NCBI RefSeq assembly: GCF_016086655.4
Contig: NC_052133.2
Coordinates: 45,314,383 to 45,378,382 of the forward strand
Length of the DNA stretch: 64,000 nt
Direction of reading: 5' to 3'
From: Lepeophtheirus salmonis
Taxonomy: Eukaryota; Arthropoda; Copepoda; Siphonostomatoida; Caligidae
Each line of letters opens with the position of its first letter. Positions within the stretch are counted from its first letter, which is position 1. Below are positions 38,008 to 50,109 of this stretch, piece by piece. The notes beneath the pieces are model-generated. The model did not search any database, was not told the DNA's origin, and worked only from the letters and a program-made list of their open reading frames with translations. Both the position numbers and the translations under genes were made by a program.

Positions 38008-38170
38008 TACAAAGACTAAACATGATCACAGTAAGAGGCCATTAAATTTTGAGTGGTTAAGGTAACACAAAACGTAAAATATTTATAATCGACCTTAACT
38101 TTCAAACAAATTTAAATACATAATTCATTTCGATGTTAGGCTGAGGTTTTCTGCTCTACTAAGTATTTAT
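38008..38170 (+). repeat. Dispersed repeat R2, copy c
   Basis: It reads AAGAGGCCATTAAATTTTGA, then GTGGTTAAGGTAACACAAA, ATCGACCTTAACTTTCAAA, AAATACATAATTCA and finally TTTTCTGCTCTAC. The order matches copy b at 25709-25850 plus 25930-25990. This is the most complete of the three copies. Confidence 0.6.
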
Positions 38171-38514
38171 TCTAGCGTACGTTTTGTATTACCTTGACAT
38201 TCAAAATTAATACAGAAAAAATAGGTTTAAAACTTTTCAGAGACCCCATGTATATATTTGATAAAAACTTGGAGACCTAAGGCCTCACTCAAAAAAGGAG
38301 GATAGTGACACCCCCTGACGTCATCCATCCAATATTATTTTCTACAAGATCTAAAACATAACTTAAAATGTGTTATATCATTTTTCAAAGACTTACAATA
38401 ATTTATTTTTCGTTTAATGTTTTTGTTTTGATGAGAAAAGACTTGTATGGCACAACTGTATGTATTGATGAGCAAAAAGATCACTTTTCAATTTTTACCT
38501 CTTTTTTTTATGTT

Positions 38515-38600
38515 CCCTTAATTGGTTAGATGGAATGGCATTGATTAAGTATAAGTAAACATTATAGTATTACATTTACTCCATTTGACGTAGGAATCAT
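38515..38600 (+). repeat. Dispersed repeat R1, copy b
   Basis: Homologous by eye to 10-95. The conserved blocks are CTTAATTGGTTAGATGGAAT, AAGTAAACATTATAGTATTA and GTAGGAATC. Confidence 0.45.
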
Positions 38601-39239
38601 ATGATTGTTTATAGGATTTTTAAGAGAAACACATTTTCTTGCATATTTATGGGCAATTATTTTATTTATGACTATTTATCAGTTATAAATATACAAGGCA
38701 ATATGAAATTGTTAAGGCATGAAATATTTATATAAAGGATGTTTAAGAATGAGATTGATTATTGAGTATATTGGCATCAATAGCATTATTAAAGAAGCTT
38801 AATGCTTTTTCCCAATTATATTACTCACTGAGTGGACATTTAGGGTATAAAAACAAGTACATAGATAAGGAGAAAGTTGTTTGTAGATATGAAAATTCAT
38901 GTAAATTTACAATTACATTATATATACTCGTAAACTTAAAAGAAACAGGATTTTTACTTTGGCGTAATAAAACTAAACTTAACACCTTATTTAATAACAA
39001 AATCAATCATTTTAATTACCAAAGATTTTTAATAGATGTGTTCCTTTGGTTTGTATTGATTAAAATAACAACATCTTTATTTACAAGTAATATAACTGGT
39101 GATATTTGAATTTTATAATGTGTCTCAGTATATGTCTTATTCGTTTTTTTAATTTTATCACAAAAAAGTAAAAAAAATACACCCTAACAACATCGACCAT
39201 ACAACGAATGATCATTTATTAAGTGTGTGTTCTATCAAG
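38601..39239. other. A+T-rich intergenic stretch
   Basis: An open frame of 115 codons at 38762-39109 has no recognised domain and an F/I/K/L/N-rich composition typical of chance. I do not call it a gene. Confidence 0.4.
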
Positions 39240-39850
39240 TAAAACAAGATTTCTATGTATAATTTGAACTCATGAAACAGCTTTGCCATCTTTAGGCCAT
39301 AAATAATTTATCTCGAGCTTATTTGCCTTGGAGAACCTTGTAGTAAACGTCTTAACTGATTTTTCTCCCTGGGCTTGAAGTGGTATATTTTTTACCATCG
39401 GCTGCCACAACCCCAAAGACCATTAATTTGGATGGATTTTTGGGTCTGTAAACCAACATAGCCTCTCTTTTTTTTCTTCTCTACTAAGAAAAACTTTTTT
39501 TCTACGATAAGTTTTACTTCTGACTCTTTTTTTTCTTTACCCATTTCAGGATTTTCTTGTACCTCTCAGACCACCTGACTTTCAAATATATTAGACTTAA
39601 AGGTGGTGATGTATCCTCATGTTTGAGGAGCCGTCCTTCATCGACCTCCTAATGGTCCCTTCCGCCACAGATAACATATTGGAGAGGCTATTCCAGGAAT
39701 TTGTAGGGTTAATCTTAATAATCTGATCCGGAATTACCATTATCTCAAAATCCCTTTTCAACTTATGTCCTAAAATTTTGCTCTCCTTGAAAGGTAATAT
39801 CCATTATTTTGTCTTGACATTCCTTGTATAAATTATTTCTTAATATTGAT
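39240..39850 (-). pseudogene. Mariner-like transposase remnant, helix-turn-helix to first Asp
   Basis: Minus-strand blocks from about 39740 downward: IKINPTNSWNSLSNMLSVAE then EGTIRRSMK (second helix-turn-helix, pattern NPTKSxxxLSxxLxVxxGTIRRxVK), YLKVRWSERYKKILKW, KKKRVRSKTYRRKKVF (region of the first Asp), PKNPSKLMVFGVV-type and AADGKKYTT-type remains near 39430, then EKSVKTFTTRFSKANKLEIN near 39370. The order is collinear with a transposase, but frameshifts and stops break it repeatedly, and the C-terminal third is missing. Confidence 0.6.
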
Positions 39851-39960
39851 AACCATGTGACATTTTATGCAATAAGGTTTGTACATTTTATCTCGTCATC
39901 TTAAGGTAGGAATACAACAACAATCTTGAAACTGATGTTCCTGGAGTAGAATGACCAAGT

Positions 39961-39990
39961 TACTTTGTTTATACAAGTTACAACTTGTAT
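39961..39990 (+). repeat. Repeat R4 motif, copy c
   Basis: It contains GTTTATACAAGTTACAACTT followed by GTATAAAA. It lies about 15 bp to the left of the mariner derivative that starts at 40005. Confidence 0.5.
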
Positions 39991-40004
39991 AAAAAACCCA
40001 CATA

Positions 40005-40649
40005 CAGGGTGGTCCATATAAAATGGGAATATGTTTAAAGGCTTATAACCAACAAATTAGATGGGGTAGAACATAGATTGATTATTTGAAAGCTAATTAA
40101 ATGGCATACACTTATTCATGTTGATATCTGCATCTCTTGATAAACTCAGCCGCATGGCGCCTGATGCTTTGAGAGGCCCAGGGGAGTTCATACAGATCCA
40201 GCATTGCCATTGAACTGTATCTGGTTTTTGTACTTATAAATTACATTCCCTTTATGGATGGAGTAGCGAAGGAAGAAATTACCCTTTCAACAAAGCATTG
40301 GCCTTCAAGGCCAAAAAAGTTAAGAATGTCTTGGCCGCAATATGTCATAACTTTTAAAGCCTGGATTTTTGGCCTGCAAACAGCCCCAACCAGAACCCAT
40401 ACAATTTCTATCTCGGGTTACTAAATATCATTCGTATATAGCTGCCCTGAAGGAGTATATTACCCCTACAATGGCAATGATGTATTTGATCACGATTGCC
40501 TAGGCCTGTCAAATCTTCTGGCCCATTGTCACTGAAGATATCAAGAGATATTTTGATATAGTTTTCAAATAACAAATTTATGAGCCTTCCCAGTTCATAT
40601 TATTCTTTCTATGACTGAAAGATTTCCCCGATTTATATGGACCATATGG
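40005..40649 (+). mobile_element. Mariner-type deletion derivative
   Basis: The left terminus CAGGGTGGTCCATATAAAAT follows TA at 40003-40004. The right terminus read inward is CCATATGGTCCATATAAAT, matching except at the outermost bases. Plus-strand remains near 40370-40440 read LDFWPANSPNQNPYNFYL, the mariner DFWPxxSPDxNPxDFxLW motif that carries the third catalytic residue, here N-P-Y and not N-P-L-D. The rest is frame-broken and the N-terminal half is absent. The TIR differs from family A in sequence beyond GGTGGTCCAT. Confidence 0.75.
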
Positions 40650-43640
40650 ATCTTTCCCCGATCCCTCACCCCTGGACAACTTGAATCCTCTTGAAAAGCG
40701 TTTTTTTTTAATTAACAAAGAGTGCTGTAGTTTCTGCAGCATCATCTAACGTGAATGGCCTCTGGTCGATAGAATAATGTAAGTAACAAAAGGCGGCAAA
40801 TTGGATCTGTAACTTGTCGGTATAGGTTTGCTCTAAAGATTGGGATTTTTGTCCCTTGTGTATAATGTAGTTGTTTGCTTATCTGTGAGCCTGGATGAGT
40901 GATATTGTCTAATCAGTGTTAAGTTATGATGATTGGAGAGCAATAATGACTCAATGTGACTGTAAATTACTCCTTCCTTTCATTTTGCTCCCCTAGTCTT
41001 TAACCCTTCATACATTCATTTATGACTTGGGCTCTCTATCGTTTACTATTTGTATTCCTCAATGATAATGATAAAAAGGGTAGGGTGAGTAGATGGTTAG
41101 GGGAGGGAAATGCTAGGCTGTAAAATAAGAGGAATGCTCACTTAGCAATAAACGTGGGGGGGGGGTAGTCTTCTAGGAGGTAGGTATCCTTTTCCCATTT
41201 TGGCAGATTATATTAAAAATTACTAGCAGTGCCATGTTGGACATATTGTCACAAATTAAAATGAATAATTTTCCTATAAAATCAGGTGGAAGTTTCATAT
41301 CATTGCTATAAAAATGTAAAAAAACTGTTTTTTAATCTTAAAAAAATTGCTTGTAATTTACTTTGGACGAATAACTTCCAAAATGATGACGTCATCTAAA
41401 ATGGGAGTGTGACATACAATTAAATTGTAATATGTTTATTATATTTTACTATTGGAGGTTCTCTAAAATACTTTATTTGCCTTACGAGTAATTTATTGTA
41501 ATTTTTGTACAAACATAACTTTAGAAATTTATTGCGGCATTATTGCATGCACAACGCGTAGTAAAGCCTACTTTTTGAAGGTTATTGTGGTATTTAGTTT
41601 GTTTGTCATAGTTGAATTGTATCCGTCACATTCTGTATAAATATGACTCAACTTTCTACGTAGTTCAAGAACTTTGTACTGTTTTCAATAATGTTTTTTT
41701 ATTTTGCTTCTGATTTTGGTTAACTAAAATCTAAGCAATAAAATTAAATTTTTTTAACACATTTCAAGATTATACTTTATTGTAAGCTCTTCAGAAAGGA
41801 TTTGTTGTTAAGGAAAGCTGAGTTTGTTTGGCTATATGTGGTTAAATATAGATGGTAAGCAAATAATATTTTTTTATTTTCCGATGTATATTTAAGCAAA
41901 TTTCAATTTGTTTTCTTTGTTTTAAGCCTCTGTTACTTCCCTTCAAGTCCTAACATACGTACTTCCTCGTTATGTTTAGCCACGTCAACCTAGAAATCGT
42001 TATTTTAAATTCAAATTGGATTCATAGAATTTGTTGTTTTTAATTTTTTTAAATTGAAATTTAAGACTCGAGATTAAAAAGTACTAATTTATTTCGTCAA
42101 AACGATACAGAAACATAAATTCAAGATCATTGTTGATATAATGCTCATATTTTCTCAATAATACAGTTGTACCTGTCCGTATATAAGAATAAAATAAATC
42201 AAAAAATGACAAGGTAAAGATTGTTTGGTAGAAAAGCAGCTTAGCATCATGACGTTTCTTTAGACTAGCTGCAAGGAGTAACTAGAGGAATTACTCTAAA
42301 ATCGATCCTCAATTCTCTTCAAACTTCAACAAGGACTTACACTAAATAACTAGTCCCAACAAATACTCAGTGTTGCTCTCAGTCATTAATGGGCACAAAT
42401 ACTTTTGGTTAATTTATACTTGGATGTTCTTTCTTTCATAATAATGATATCAGCTTTGTAAAATTAATATAAAAACTTCCGATATCCAAATCCAATTTTA
42501 TACGTGTTTAGTTTATATTTTAAAATACTCTAGTAATATATCCGATATAAAAAAACCATCATATTATTCCAAAAATATATACTGTATGTTTTTTTAAATT
42601 TTTGGAAGTATAAAAACAGACAAATTTTGCGTCGTAAATATAAGTTAAGTCCCTAATAATTCATAAGTGTTATTCTTTGTTTTTGTTGAGCAAATTCACA
42701 CATAGGTACTCAATACTTAAATTTTATCTACTCAAGCAAGAGATAATAATGATAAAAGCTTTAGAAAACCTAAAGAAACACTGTTCTTGTTCCCAACAAC
42801 AACAATTACATTGCAAGCACAAAATGCTTTGGAGTAAAAATGCACCTTTTAAATTTTGATTTGCTACATCAATTAATCCTGGATTGTTTTTTGTTTTTTT
42901 AGTAAATTAGACAAATAAAAAGCATCAACTTTTGCCGTCTATTTGCTTTTGAACCTGGTTTTTTTTCACAACTTTATTCAGCTTGCAAACAATCAACGAA
43001 ACATTCACGGTGAAAAATGGCAAGGTCTTGCAGACCTAAAACTCTTTTTCCCCTTTGAATATGATATGCTGAGCTTAGTTACACACGCTGACAACTAGAC
43101 CTCAACTAAAGTAATATTTATTATTTTTTATATGTGATCCCCCTTTATTTATTTTTTAATTTGACATACTGAGCTATATCTACACACGCTTGTTGTTAAA
43201 AATGATTCTTCCTCAGATATAAAAACTTTGCTTTATTAAAATATAGATCTAATCTGGGCAAATAGAAGAGTATATCTAATCTGGGTAAATAAAAAAATAG
43301 ATGTCATGCAATACTAAAGTATTTTATCCAACAACGTTTTGATATTCACAACAGGGTTCAGAATAGGGTATAGGCTCAAGATAAGGTGCTGTCCCACTTA
43401 TCAAAAACTTACTCACTCTTCAAAAACAAATGAGTTTCACGTGTATTTTAGTCATATGAACTTTGTTCTCCTTCATAACCAAACCTGAATTCCCTTGGGC
43501 TACTTTGTGTATGGCACCTTTGAAAAAAAAATATGTGCTACCTACTCTCAAATAATACTAGCCAAAAAACTTATATGAATGAACACTAGGCCGAAATGTA
43601 AAATGTTAGAAAAGTAATTCATCTCTATATATTTTAACAT
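40650..43640. other. Intergenic stretch with a G10 run
   Basis: No gene is supported. A run of ten G residues spans 41156-41165. The purine-rich patch 41075-41170 is unusual for the window. The frame at 42677-42859 looks like chance. A full TGACGTCA octamer lies at 41387-41394. The words TTTCCCCGAT occur at both 40623 and 40655. Confidence 0.4.
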
Positions 43641-43642
43641 GT

Positions 43643-44090
43643 AACGGGGTCGTGCAAAAGTTTTGAAACCGTTTTTAAGGCTTAAAAACACAGCCTACGA
43701 CAATTTGATTCTTTTTTTCTTCTACTGAGAGCCTGAAGTCTCTACTTTTTATTTACATTAAATTCAAAACATAAGATTTTATTATTTTATCGTAAAAACA
43801 ACAAAGACGAAAGATTGGAACCTTGCTTGCCAATGGAATGTCCCGGAAGCAGATTTAGGTTACAAATATAGCTCACAATCAACCTTCTTCCTTGTTAAGG
43901 AGCGCCCTGATAAGGTTGATCATCTCATAATAAGCCACCAGGAGTGTTCGTACAAGAAAATAAACTACAGAAGCTATAGTAAATGCCGTTAAAGAACAGC
44001 CGTATCCCTGCATGACAGAGATGGCCATAGACGTCTATATCTCAAGTTTTGTAGTGTTAAGGTCCACACAAGAGGTGGGTGGTATTTTTT
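43643..44090 (+). pseudogene. Tc1-like element, 5' end and DNA-binding remnant
   Basis: It begins near 43643 with GGGGTCGTGCAAAAGTTTTG, a typical Tc1-type start (compare GTGTGCAAAAGTTTTGxAACC). Plus-strand blocks are IGTLLANGMSRKQI (first helix, near 43815), ATRSVRTRK near 43935, then TEAIVNAVKEQPYPCMTEMA (second helix-turn-helix region, near 43970), followed by decayed sequence. In the family, the catalytic domain should follow, but it is absent, and no 3' terminus was found. This is a separate lineage from family A. Confidence 0.6.
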
Positions 44091-44229
44091 AAGAGTCCAA
44101 TGGGTACCCAATTGCTAACAATTAAATGACTTTAAGAAATTAAAATTAATTAGGAACTCTTCTGCTGAATTAAAAACAAAAAATAAAACTGTAGCATTAT
44201 ACGAATTATGGGTACTTTAATATTTATGC

Positions 44230-44640
44230 ATTATAGGAACCCTTTGTTCACGCAACGAGGAACTAATTAGTTTTTTCTGTGTCAGACACGAACTTGCAGT
44301 TTGCAGCCACTTTTTTGAGGATCAAGGAAACCTCCTTATATCATAAAATGTCTCTCAATTTGTACGGGTGAAGTTCTGGGCTTCAAGGCATTTTAAACTG
44401 CATTCCTACCGAATTTTTAAAAACCAACAAACCTTTCTGATCTGCTGGAATAAAATCTCCCCCTACGAAATTTGTGTATGAGCTGTTGGTTCCTGAGAGA
44501 GGTTAAATTCTACCAAAGCCGCTTCAATGAAAATCAAAGACCCATTCTTATATCTAAAATAAATTGACTTTACTTCCTACCCGTATACTATCAACACGTC
44601 ATTCGTTTTGTCTGGGAGTTTAATTCGTTTATGAGTGGGT
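44230..44640 (-). other. Unrecognised coding-like stretch
   Basis: The minus strand shows protein-like blocks: KINFKPTHKRIKLPDKTND, then EVKSIYFRYKNGSLIFIEAA, LVEFNLSQEPTAHTQI and, in another frame, DFIPADQKGLLVFKNS. Stops and a frameshift interrupt it. A neighbouring minus-strand frame (45056 to 44811) has one strong hydrophobic segment. No family was recognised; it may be a decayed gene or transposon protein. Confidence 0.2.
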
Positions 44641-45103
44641 TTAAAGTTGATTTTCACATTTTTATACAGTTAAAAAGAGTTTTGAGTGCACATCATTTCT
44701 ATTTTGAACCAGCATTGGATCTCAGCCATCCTAATTCCACCAATATCTGGATATTCAATCAAACGTTAGGACTCTTCTCTTTTTCTTCTGTAATATAATG
44801 GGAGCGTTTCTTATAATAGAAAGCAATCTCTAATTGAGAGGAACATTTTTTTCAATTTGCCACTCAACCTTTTACGTTGGAATAAAGGGAAAGTGAAAAG
44901 TATAATAGTAATATATAGAAGTACAGTAATAAAGAAGAGTAAAATAAAAATGGCTTTGACATTAACATGAAATAGGCGACCTTCACATACGACAAATGGG
45001 GTAAAAGGGTATGAGGCCATCCCACGATGGGAAAACAAGGTTCTAAAAGACCTCAAAAAAATACAAAATAAATAACATACTTCATGTCAAAAATCGTAAC
45101 TCC

Positions 45104-45355
45104 ATGAAAAATAATAATCAGCAAGATAAACTCCTCCATCCAAAGAGCCTCAAAATTCAAACCAGGATTCTTCTGAGCTACAAAAAGTTGTACAATCGAA
45201 GCCTAATTGTAGATTTATATATGCAGAAACTGGTAAGGACGCCACAGGAAACACCAAAAATACTGGACACAGACTATATACGTCTCTTACCCACAACAGA
45301 ATCCTCCAAACAAAAACATTACTATGAAGGTCACCGCTTCACCAACAAAAAATGA
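45104..45355 (+). other. Unrecognised open frame, 83 codons
   Basis: It starts with ATG and has a K/Q/L/T-rich composition with blocks such as KLLHPKSLKIQTRILLSYKK and QETPKILDTDYIRLLPTTE. This is less A+T-driven than chance frames nearby. A second open block follows at about 45370-45530 in the same general region. No domain was recognised and no splice or promoter evidence was found. Confidence 0.2.
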
Positions 45356-45535
45356 TAATCTATGTCAATGATGACGCTGATGGCAAAAAAACATTCTAAA
45401 ATAGATATGTTCTTCGATTTGGCTGCCGAAACCCTATTATTGGATAAACCAAAACAAAAGAAACCAAAAAGATTAACTGCTCTTATATCAGCACTGAAAA
45501 GCAGTTTACTCTAAATTAAAAAACAGAAAATCTCT

Positions 45536-46998
45536 AATAGCCTTAATAACAAAGCCATACCAAAGTAACGGCTCAACAAAAAAACTCACTCTGAGTGGGT
45601 ATACTTTCCATTTCAAACATGGGTCAAAACCAAGAGCATGCATTCGAACTGCTAATCATTAACATTCATGATTGGTTCCAGAATTATCTGACAAAAGATG
45701 TTTGCACGGTTTGATTAACATATATGTGTGCAGTCTATCTCGATCAATTGTTATTGAACTGATTTCCATCGCTCTCATATGAGGAATAACAAGCATGAAA
45801 AAAGAGGATGAAGATCTCCGTATTCTTAATTTATAAAATGTACAAAAATGAAACAAATTCTCAACAATAACAATAAAATTAAGTAAGACATCAGATCAAT
45901 TTCTGTTGTAGTAGCACATATACCCCTTTGTGTGTTCGTATTCTTTACCCTATGCATGTATTATTTTGTAATATATGTAATGTATGTACGTACTAACGTA
46001 ACCAGCAGTAAATTCTTACTAACTAACAATCTAAAATAAACTCCAGCCCTAAATACTGTACAAGTAAAGTGCTAAAAATGTTATTTTAAGGCCGACATGG
46101 CCTTGAACGCAAAACTTTTCTTTACCAAAAACGGTTTTGGAGCCTGAAAAACCTACATGAAAAATTTTAGCTAAATCCAAAAAAACACGCGCACACATAA
46201 ATATTTCCATTTTATTGTTCTAATAATTTATACATATTACAATATGTTTTTATTTTTTTGGAAATGAAATGCTTATAAAATCATTCATCATTCTTTTCTT
46301 CCTTCATTTATGTCTCAAAACATTTACACGAACCAGTATAAATGAAAATTCTTAAAAATTATTAAAAAATTAAGTTATTATATTTTTGTTTACATAAAGA
46401 TGGTGGCCTAGAGATATTAAGACATTGAACTAATAAATTTCAAAATCAAAAAATATTGGGTTATTATGTCATCGATGCGCATACAAGGGTTTAAAATTTT
46501 TTTTTTAGAAAATTGTCTATAGTATAATTTTCAGTGGTGAGTATTCACGTTAGGATTAGAAAAGAAAGTAATAGAGAAATAGTTTAAACAAGCTCACTAG
46601 AAATCGATTAACACTATATTGAAATTATTTTTACAGTATAAATTTAAATATCGTTTTGTTATTATTAAGCATATATTAGGGGGTTGGGGGAATCTTTTCA
46701 TGTATGGGATTCTTTGTAAAATCATAAATAATATTATTTTTCGGAAGGAATTTTATCAATCATAAAGCATACTTTTATGCATTATCTACAAAATATTGCA
46801 CACTTATATATATATATATATGTTTTTCTTTGTCATGATACAAATGAAAATACAGCTACCGCAATATGAGAGTAGTACACTATATAACATTGTATTCGTT
46901 TCCATTTTTACAACATACAAAATAACTTGGAATATGTATATTTATTTAAGGATTATTATGCGTTTATTCTACCTGGTTCCAAATATTACAATTAAAAG
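45536..46998. other. A+T-rich intergenic stretch
   Basis: There is a short perfect hairpin AAGGCC-GACAT-GGCCTT near 46089-46105 and a (TA)n microsatellite at about 46804-46820. No gene is supported. Confidence 0.4.
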
Positions 46999-48527
46999 TA
47001 GTGATGTGGCAACAGCAGTCGAGTCGTTAAATATTGACTCGAATCCATAAATTAGAAAATAAAAAAATAATGATACAAAATTGAATAGTTAAACATGCCA
47101 AAATCAGTGGTACACAAATTGGAGGTCGTGAAATGATTTCCAAAAAAGAAAAATATAATTTAAATTAACAATATTTTGAGTGGCATCAAAACTAATCTAT
47201 TAATGAATGTACGTATTTCTTATAATTCTCTCATGGATAGTTTTAAAAAGTACACTATGTGACAAAATCACTAAAAACAGATTTTCGGCCTAAAATATAT
47301 GACGAACTCCGGATTTATGTTATGAATATTGCACAAAGCCTGGCTAAAGTAGCTTTACATTTATTATGATTTTTATAATATTGATCAATATATTTATATT
47401 CACATAAAATAATGTAGTCCTATCAGTTCTCTCCTTATAAAAATTGTCTGTCCTATCTATGACCAGTCCTTAATGGTAACTAAAACAACTGGAATAACGT
47501 AACTGAGTTACATCTTCTTTTTAAATTATCATGATAGCCTCCTTTAAGAAACAAAAAACCTGAAGTTGCAATTAGGAAATGTTTACCTGAACTTTATTAT
47601 TATACTTTTAGCTATCATTCATTATTTTCTCCCTTTTTATATTATTCAATCCTAGCTATGAGTGAAGAAAAGCTATAAAGACAGTTGGGAACGTAGGACC
47701 AAAAGGTTGACGTATCGCAGGAACGTTGAATTTAAAAAAAAAAATTGAAATCATAAACTAAAATACTTAAGGGGTTATAATACCGATTCAACACCTGGTA
47801 CAGATAAAAAAATAATTAAATATTTCTAAAAAAGATAGACTTTTACACCTATTTACATTTTAATCTTGAAATTTTTAGAACCAAAGAAACAAAATATTTG
47901 GAGCAGATTTTACGCTCTGAATATACCTAACAATAACTGTATCAGTGAGTGGAATAGGAAAATAACTATAAACGAAAATATTATCATAATGAAATTATGT
48001 TCCAGCGAATGAAGGCAGAACAGATAATACTTATTCGCTAAAAATTTAACAGTGCCATATACATTAAAAAATAAAAATAAAGAGGAACAAAATCTCCACG
48101 ATTTCTTTCCAAAATGTGACAATTTCCTGGAAAATTCTTATGGATATCCATTTTTTGTTATATTATTTGAAACTGTAATGTAAATATATTTTAACAATAT
48201 TACAGATGTTTTTGGATAATTTTAATACAATAGGAACCATAGTTCCACAAAATGCAATATGGTTTGGTAATACAAATCAAGCCAACTCTATAAAATTTAA
48301 AATCGATGAGATGAAGTTTTTTTAATATGAAAATGAACTCAGCATTTGCAATGAGTCGAACCGAATTAATGATTGTTTAAGTTGAAACGCCATTATTTTA
48401 ATGATAAAAATATTGGCAAATTAATAGATACATATGTTTGGTTTTTTTTAAGTTTAAAAAATAGATTCACCCTTTAATTGAGCCAAGTCGAAACGAGTCG
48501 ATAATTGTTCAAGTCGACACACCACTA
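46999..48527. mobile_element. hAT-type element with GAGTCG-rich termini
   Basis: The left end TAGTGATGTGGCAAC and the right end (read inward TAGTGGTGTGTCGAC) match at 12 of 15 bases. Both ends continue with GTCGA/GACTCG words (left near 47020-47045, right near 48480-48515), the hallmark of a widespread class of hAT elements. The flanking octamers ATTAAAAG and ACTGTAAG agree at five of eight bases, so the duplication is doubtful or eroded. The interior is A+T-rich without a transposase. A second right-end-like segment lies at 48353-48395. Confidence 0.55.
48353..48395. repeat. Duplicate right-end segment within the hAT-type element
   Basis: GAGTCGAACCGAATTAATGA and the following GTTTAAGTTGAAACGCCATTA resemble the true right end at 48487-48527 (AGTCGAAACGAGTCGATAAT, then GTTCAAGTCGACACACCACTA). 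The spacing between the two is about 130 bp. Confidence 0.45.
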
Positions 48528-48924
48528 ACTGTAAGTAAATATGCTAGGTAGGGGTTTGCTTCTTTGTGGGATTCCTTTGTCATTAACTTATGTGTACTTT
48601 TGCCAAAAAAGATGCCTCTTTGTGGATACAGAGTATGATTTCCTTTGTAACTCTCCAACATATTCTGTATGGGTACATTAAAAAAAGTTTATCTTCATAT
48701 AAAATCATTTTTATAGGTATATATCTATTTATATAATATTCATATATATTGAGGCCAAACAACATTATTCAACTTTCATCAGCATTTTTTTCGAAAAGGA
48801 AATTCCCTTATCAATTTAGAAAATCTAACATATTATAAAGGAAACTATATCAATGATCTAAAGATTTTATTATACTAAATGGAAGAATAGGATGTACAAA
48901 CAACCAATAATATACAAAAATGTA

Positions 48925-49771
48925 CTGAGTGGTCCAAAAAAATCTGAACACATTAAATTTTAAACTTCAGCAAGATATAATTTATTAATTAATTTACTAT
49001 AAAATTTAGTATTTAAATGGATTTATGTCTCAGCTCTTTTAATCATTAATGTAACTACTCACATCATCAATAATGTTTTGTAGGCAGCAGCAGAAGGCCT
49101 GACACCCGCAGAGGATCATGGCGTCTCAGTGCTGGCTGAGAGTGGCTTTGATACCCTCGGTGTTTATTTCACGGATACTGCAGATCTTCTCTCGACATTC
49201 ACCCAATAGTTATAGTTTTAGGGGATTGGTATCAGGGCTGTAGGGGGCCAAAAGTCTTCAAAAAAAATAGTTTAAAAGAACTCAAATGAGTTTTGTAACG
49301 GAGGAGATGGGTTTCTTTCATTGTTGGTGTCAAAAATGGCCTCTCCACCTTTACTATCTTTGCACCCACTTTTTTGATAGCTCTCTGGAAAATTGGGCAT
49401 AAAATTCTGAGATCTTTTGCATGGGTTCACATGGACTTGATCAGATTGGTCTGGACTGTTTTCTTTAACTCCTCCTTGTCCAGTTTGGCCTTTTTGAAAG
49501 GCCCTTATTCTTTTGTTACGTTTCAGCCTTATTGACGGCATAGACATTTGTCCTTGAGACGGCCAACTGCTTTGAGTGCAGGAATATAAATTTGTCAATC
49601 ACTTTCAAGTGTCATTTTCTGGACATGTACGTAAGCTAGGGACCTCAGATTTATTTTGTTTTATAACTAATTGTTTATTTTTTAGTAAATTGATATATGA
49701 ATTAATTTTAATTACTCAAACTTCGTTAATTATTGAATTAGCAAGTGCTCCAATTTCAATGGACCACCTGG
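48925..49771 (-). mobile_element. Tc1/mariner element, family A, complete deletion derivative
   Basis: An 847-bp copy with both termini (CTGAGTGGTCC at the left, CCAGGTGGTCCATTGAAATT read inward from the right) and TA on both sides (48923-48924, 49772-49773). The minus strand carries the N-terminal transposase region; a 108-codon frame from 49598 to 49272 includes the linker GQTGQGGVKENSPDQSDQVH and GGEAIFDTNNERNPSPP. About 20 codons later come DFWPPTALIP and C-terminal remains near 49130-49030. The core containing the first two catalytic aspartates is missing, as in the 14694, 23345 and 57266 copies. It is the best-preserved family A copy in the window. Confidence 0.82.
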
Positions 49772-50109
49772 TATTTGTGATTACATTCAATGGCATTAGT
49801 ATCTTAATTTCTTGAGGCATGACTAGATGAAATGCAAAAAATGCACAAATGTATTATGCATCATACTTACGAAACGAAAATGAAACCATTTTTTTGAAGG
49901 AATCATCTTACTAAGCCCGCCCATCCTAACAGAAAAGTTTTTTAACAAAACACAATCTACCCACTTTTGGCTAACATTCACGAAAGGCCAATGTCCTGAC
50001 ATTTTAAGAAACAGCTCCCAGCAGAGTAGCAGAATTTGAGAACGTTTCTTTTAAAGAGGAAAAAAACTTGCAGTCGCATTTAATCAAAATGTTAGTTCAG
50101 TTATTTTTT

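Noticed and set aside
38762..39109. 115-codon open frame on the plus strand
   Set aside because: The composition is what A+T-rich DNA gives by chance (F, I, K, L, N, Y), with no domain and no supporting signals. A minus-strand frame overlaps it.
40655..40720. Possible Tc1 'SPDLNPxE' block after the 40005 element (PLDNLNPLEKRFF)
   Set aside because: Only a few residues match and no flanking transposase blocks were recognised.
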